A DNA stretch of 64,000 nt from positions 300,322-364,321 of the forward strand of contig NZ_RQJW01000010.1 in the NCBI RefSeq assembly GCF_004028635.1. Reading direction: 5' to 3'. Positions within the stretch are counted from its first letter, which is position 1; each line of letters opens with the position of its first letter. Source of the stretch: Streptomyces cyaneus. Its GTDB lineage: Bacteria > Actinomycetota > Actinomycetes > Streptomycetales > Streptomycetaceae. A model generated the notes under the pieces. It ran no database searches, had not been told where the DNA came from, and was given only the letters and a program-made list of their open reading frames with translations. The translations under genes were made by a program, and so were the position numbers. This document shows positions 60,239 to 64,000 of this stretch, in pieces.

Positions 60239-61693
60239 ATGGACAGCGCGATGGTGGCACGGCGCGCGCAACACACCCTGTGGCACTGGGCAACCCCGCA
60301 GGCCGAGTCCATCCTCGCCACCCGCGATCTCGGGATCATCCTCCGCTACCACCGTGCCGCACACGGCATGAACCAGTCCGAACTCGGGCAGCTCCTCGGC
60401 TACGACAAGACGTACATACCGCTCCTCGAACTGGGCAAACGGAGCCTTGACGACATCGGCTCCTGCCGACACATCGCCGAGACCCTGCGTCTGCCTCCGC
60501 ACATCGTCGGCGTCACCGATCCCGCCGACACCGACCACCGCGCCATGCTCCAGTTCGGCGAGTCCACCGTCCGCCTCTCCGAGATCGCCCGACAGTCCGG
60601 ACATGCCTCCGACGCCGTCGCCGAGCTGTGGCCCCTGGGCGCCCGGCTCGAAGCACGAATGGAGGACGGGACCACGGAACGCGGGACGTCCTCCACCTCC
60701 TGGCCCGAGCCCGTGTCGGCCTCGGCGTCGCCCTGGGCAACGTCCTGCCGGAGGAACGACTGAGCACCGCTGCCCGCTGGACCGCGAAGAGCATCGACAT
60801 CGCCCGCTACTTCGGCGACCCGGCCTTCACTCCTATGTGTTGCGCATGCAGGGCGACGAGCTGCAGAAGGCTCGCCTCCACGGAGCCGCCGTCGACCGTC
60901 TGCAGCACGCGGCTGCCGTCGCTCCGACCACGAGGCGAAAGCAGCCGTACTCCCGCTGCTCGCTCGTGCCGCCGGCTCCCTCCGGAACCAGCCTCTGTTC
61001 GACGAGGCCTTGCGGGAGACGAACCGGCTCCTTGAGGAGACCGAACACACGTTGTTGTTCAACCCCTACGCCCTGCACGAGATTCGACTTCCAGGGCTGA
61101 TGGCCACTGGCAGGACGGACATCGCCGTACAACTGGTCGAGCAGGGCAGTCCTATACCGACGACCACGGTCGCCCCGCAGTGGCGCGTGATCGAGCTCAT
61201 CACCGTGGCCCAGGTACGGCTGGCCGCCTACGACTGCGGCGGCGCCGTGCAGTCCCTGCACACCGCCGTCGATGAAGCTGTCCGCCAGTGCCTTCCCCAC
61301 CAATTGCAGCGCATCGCGCGCGCGGCGCACCGCCGGCTGCCGGAGATCAGGGAAGTCGCAGACCATGCCCTGGACGTCACGACTGAGTGCGCGGCGAAGG
61401 CCGGGCATCCTCCCCTCAGAGCCTTGGCCCTCACCTACGCCAGCTACGGGGCTCCGACACCGAAGAGGAAGCTGGAAGTCCTGTCCCAAGCCTCCCAGGA
61501 TGTCCGCGGTCACGGCAACGCCACGGCCGCAGCCTGGGTCCTCGGAAGGCACGCGGAGGAAAGTGCCGCGGCCAGCGATGAGACAGGAGCGCTGCGTGCG
61601 CTCGACCGAGCACGCTTCGCTTACGACTTCGCGGATCACACCAGCGAACAGGCATGGGTCCCGCTTCGTGACACCGTATCGGATGGCTCGTAA
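60239..61693 (+). pseudogene. XRE regulator with TPR-like C-half, broken by several frame changes
   Basis: ATG 60239 starts a clear helix-turn-helix (MNQSELGQLLGYDKTYIPLL, ELGKRSLDDIGSCRHIAETL). The frame then fails near 60680; the sequence continues in a second frame (VALGNVLPEERLSTAARWTA, IARYFGDPAF) and a third (LRMQGDELQKARLHGAAVDR), and from ~60940 in a fourth segment (RAAGSLRNQPLFDEALRETN ... VADHALDVTTECAAKAGH). Joined, they make a normal ~450-residue regulator. At least three indels are needed, so it is either a pseudogene or poorly sequenced. Confidence 0.8.
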
Positions 61694-61855
61694 GCCCAAC
61701 ACGATGAGCAAGGAAGGCGCCGCGAAAATCGCCGCGTGGCTCCCCGACAGTGAGCGGGAACTCGCCCATCACTTGCGGCAGTTCGCTTCCTGAATCGATC
61801 CCCTCGTACACGGGCGAGCTCAGGACACGAGCGCCGTCACGCCACACGTCGCTTG

Positions 61856-62182
61856 TCAGTCCTGCGTTGTCTCCTCAACAACCCACGACAGGTACGCCTC
61901 CGACCCGCCGGTCACAGGCAGCGTGATCCACTGGGGGACGTGATACGGGTGCTTCTCGGACAGCCACGCCTCCAGCTGCGGGAGACGGTCTGTCGTCGTC
62001 ATGTACGAGATACGCCACTCCCGTGCCGTCTCGACCTCGTTCTTCCACCAGTAGACGGCGGTGATCGGCCCGTCGATGTGAACGCCCGCTGCCAACTTGC
62101 TCTCAACCGCACCCCGTGCCAGCGCCTTTGCCTGGTCCTCGTTGTCGATGGTTGTCTGCGCGATCACAATCCCGTTGGCCAT
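61856..62182 (-). CDS. CutA-like divalent-cation tolerance protein
   Basis: The 108-residue protein has the CutA1 pattern: IAQTTIDNEDQAKALARGAV, ITAVYWWKNEVETAREW and LEAWLSEKHPYHVPQWITLP ending LSWV. CutA1 proteins form trimers related to PII signal proteins. Some bind copper; the cell role is unclear. Start ATG 62182 has GAGAGG upstream. Confidence 0.9.
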   Translation of the reverse strand: MANGIVIAQTTIDNEDQAKALARGAVESKLAAGVHIDGPITAVYWWKNEVETAREWRISYMTTTDRLPQLEAWLSEKHPYHVPQWITLPVTGGSEAYLSWVVEETTQD

Positions 62183-62669
62183 GCAACTACCTCTCCAGCC
62201 CGGTGTACCACGACCCTACTCAGCTGCCTCTCCGGTGCGTCGAGTGCGGGGGCCCAGCACCTCAGGTGACGGCCTGAGCTGGCACGATCACTGCTCGACT
62301 GAGGGTCGGGAATCCGTACCCGAAGCATCTACCTCATGGCCCGCCGCCTCACCGGCGAGGGTCGCCCTGAACAGGCGCGGAACCTGAGCAGGAATCAAGC
62401 GCGAGTCACCGGACCAGACGCTCGGTTCTGTCGCCGGAGAAGCCGTCCATGCAGTCAGTCATGGGACACCGGGAGGAGTGTCTGGCGCGCGGGCAAGGAC
62501 GACCGGCTGGTCGGTCGGGAAACCGCGCATGGCGTCGAGTCTTCCTGGCAGCCAAGGTGTTGGGACGGACGGCTCTCTGTTTCTACCGAGAGCTACTCGG
62601 CGTCTGCAAGACCTACCACCGTGATCGCCAGTCAAGGACAGAACCTGGCGGGGACGCAACATAGCCGAC
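62183..62669. other. noncoding gap before the integration module
   Basis: I find no supported gene here. A 71-codon plus-strand frame at 62449-62664 has no recognisable motif and no good start site. The stretch lies between CutA and the hairpin at 62670 and may contain the promoter for the excisionase-like gene or element-border sequence. Confidence 0.35.
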
Positions 62670-62696
62670 GATCGCCGGTTAGCCAAACCGGCGATC
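62670..62696. terminator. perfect 11-bp hairpin
   Basis: GATCGCCGGTT (62670-62680) and AACCGGCGATC (62686-62696) pair exactly with a 5-nt loop. It could end transcripts entering from the left before the excisionase-like gene; a recombination-site role is also possible. Confidence 0.55.
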
Positions 62697-62774
62697 CTGC
62701 GGACTATTGATGCGGGTTCCGGAGAACAGCCCTTAACGCGCGCTTATAGAAGTTATCCGGTGCGCTGGACAGTT

Positions 62775-62990
62775 ATGTATGCCAACTCGGGAGAGAACGT
62801 GACGGTGCGCTTCATGGATGCCAGGGAAACGGCTGAGTATTTGAACGTGTCCATCTCATGGCTCTATAAGAATTCCGTGCGTTCCGGACTGGCAACCTAC
62901 AGATTCGGAACAGGCCCGAATGCCAAGATCCGATTCAAAGTGTCAGAGGTTGAAGCCTGGGTGAAGCAGCAGCGAGTGATGGGCGGATAA
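62775..62990 (+). CDS. excisionase-like small HTH protein
   Basis: RFMDARETAEYLNVSISWLY followed by a basic linker, IRFKVSEVEAWVKQQRV, is the winged MerR/excisionase-type HTH of AlpA/Xis proteins. Start is unsure: ATG 62775, GTG 62799 or 62805 behind GGGAGAG, or ATG 62814. It precedes an integrase, the usual xis-int order of actinobacterial integrative elements. Confidence 0.78.
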   Translation: MYANSGENVTVRFMDARETAEYLNVSISWLYKNSVRSGLATYRFGTGPNAKIRFKVSEVEAWVKQQRVMGG

Positions 62991-63087
62991 GGCTCTTTGG
63001 GCTGGTCCATGCCAGGAACCCCTGCAGTCGTGCACGTAGATAGTCTCTTGGTGGTGAATTTTGCAGAGTCGTTCATTGGTTCGTGGG

Positions 63088-64000
63088 ATGGGTTCGTTTT
63101 TCAAGGAGTGTGAGCATCCGCGGTCGCGGTGGTCGAAGTGCCCCCATCCTTACAAGGTCCGGTACCGGTCGGCGGCGGGGCGGCAGTTGGAGGAGTCCGG
63201 GTTCGCGACCCAGGATGCGGCCATCGAGCGTTTGACGGAAATCTACAAGGCGAAGAAGGCGGCGCCGCGGGGCCAGGCGAAGGCGGAGCGGATCGCTAGG
63301 TACGGCGCGATGCGGTTCGAGGAGTACGCCGGCGAGTGGAAGGCCGGCCAGCGGGATCTGGGGCCGGCGTCTGTGGTGCACCTGGATTCGCTGCTGAACA
63401 TTCATCTGCTGCCGCTGCTGGGCAGCCGGCGGATGAACTCCTTCGACCACAAGGTGGTTGAGGGCTTCCTGCAGACCATGGAACGTAACGGCATCGGCCT
63501 GGCCGCTCAGGCGAACGCCTTCGACAAGCTGAAGGCGATCCTGCTGGACGCGAACCGGCTCGGGCTGTTCGACGACAACCCGGTGGCCGGGGTGAAGCCG
63601 CCGCAGTACGACCCCAAGCGGGTGGTGATCCCGTCACCGGAGCAGCTGGGTCAGATACGCACCGCCGGTGACGACAGTTTCCTGCTGGTCGCCGATCTGA
63701 TGAGCGGGTGCGGCATGCGCAACGGTGAGGCGTTCGCGGTCAACCTCGACAACATCGTCGCCGACGACGTCTACCGCATCGCCGAGCAGGTCAACCGGAC
63801 CACCTGCCAGTACGAGCGTCTCAAGCACCGCAAGGTGGGCGAGTACCGGGACGTGCCCCTGCCCGCGCGGGTGAGGCAGAGCATCGAGTGGTACGCCGCC
63901 AAGCACGGCACCGTCGACGGCTACCTGCTGCGCCACCCGAGCGACCCGTCCCGCACGTTCCCGCATTACCACATCGCCAACCAGTGGCAGCGGATCAAGA
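63088..64000 (+). CDS. tyrosine site-specific integrase (3' end outside window)
   Basis: From ATG 63088 the frame is open for 304 codons to the edge. The N-part binds arms/core DNA (FEEYAGEWKAGQRDLGPASV, FLQTMERNGIGLAAQANAFD). The catalytic domain begins with SGCGMRNGEAFAVNLDNIV, whose Arg is the first of the Arg-His-Arg-Tyr set; the remaining residues lie beyond 64000. It should integrate and, with the upstream excisionase, excise an element; the attachment site would be expected just past the gene's end. Confidence 0.88.
   Translation, partial: MGSFFKECEHPRSRWSKCPHPYKVRYRSAAGRQLEESGFATQDAAIERLTEIYKAKKAAPRGQAKAERIARYGAMRFEEYAGEWKAGQRDLGPASVVHLDSLLNIHLLPLLGSRRMNSFDHKVVEGFLQTMERNGIGLAAQANAFDKLKAILLDANRLGLFDDNPVAGVKPPQYDPKRVVIPSPEQLGQIRTAGDDSFLLVADLMSGCGMRNGEAFAVNLDNIVADDVYRIAEQVNRTTCQYERLKHRKVGEYRDVPLPARVRQSIEWYAAKHGTVDGYLLRHPSDPSRTFPHYHIANQWQRIK

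Noticed and set aside
62449..62664. 71-codon frame in the gap before the excisionase-like gene
   Set aside because: No motif, weak start and no neighbour coupling; not supportable as a gene.
1..64000. CRISPR arrays, rRNA genes and tRNA genes
   Set aside because: I looked for regularly spaced repeats, rRNA-like text and tRNA ends such as GGTTCGAATCC/CCA and saw none. A covariance scan would be needed to exclude a tRNA fully.

Overview
The window is high-GC actinobacterial DNA. GTG and TTG starts behind GGAGG-type ribosome binding sites, leaderless promoters with TAGGGT/CAGGAT -10 boxes, Tat-exported enzymes, IS110-family insertion sequences and many short gene remnants all point to Streptomyces, probably an accessory stretch of a chromosome arm. 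The left half is almost entirely secreted proteins and their regulators. The right half is a mosaic of small operons, truncated genes and a possible biosynthetic cluster, ending in an excisionase/integrase pair.

1-8.4 kb: on the minus strand, a secreted endonuclease/exonuclease/phosphatase-fold protein with a jacalin-like lectin tail (cut by the window edge), a membrane protein with a ricin-type lectin domain, a GH43 glycosidase and a tannase-type lipoprotein esterase. Then a plus-strand secreted beta-rich protein resembling a pore-forming toxin converges on an orphan OmpR-type regulator. 8.5-15.1 kb: a large GH78 alpha-rhamnosidase whose Tat signal is out of frame across an 8-nt homopolymer, remnants of a deacetylase and an IS5-type transposase, a ribosome-inactivating protein of the ricin A-chain family, and a lipoprotein polysaccharide deacetylase.

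15.2-35.5 kb is built from two diverged copies of one cassette: a STAND NTPase with WD repeats, an S8 peptidase, and a divergent histidine kinase. Copy 1 keeps the NTPase and peptidase, but its kinase is a stump cut off from its upstream region by about 3 kb carrying two IS110 elements. Copy 2 keeps the peptidase and kinase, but its NTPase is reduced to scraps. Between the copies lie a GH43/CBM42 enzyme and a necrosis-inducing (NLP) protein. A pair of similar boxes exactly 43 bp apart lies upstream of both peptidases and of a NarL-type response regulator at 39.1 kb, suggesting that kinase and regulator are partners controlling the peptidases.

35.8-47.2 kb: aldo/keto reductase, GT-C membrane glycosyltransferase, the NarL regulator, and a methyltransferase with a shrunken relative that shares its operator. 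Next is a minus-strand operon of truncated ABC permease, ABC ATPase fused in frame to a MarR regulator, LLM stub, MaoC hydratase and LLM oxidoreductase. A junction of truncated genes and a membrane protein/ImmA-like metallopeptidase pair follow. 47.5-52.3 kb: an XRE regulator facing that pair across a perfect palindrome, an epimerase, a TPR regulator and a four-gene overlapping operon with a HATPase. 52.5-59.6 kb: two Fe(II)/2-oxoglutarate-type oxygenases, two glycosyltransferases, a nucleotide-sugar dehydrogenase and an unrecognised 462-aa protein, plausibly a glycosylated-metabolite locus. 59.8-64 kb: Nudix hydrolase, a broken XRE/TPR regulator, CutA, and the excisionase-like and tyrosine integrase genes of an integrative element.

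All assignments come from reading the sequence; no database search was run. Several frame breaks could be sequencing errors rather than true mutations.
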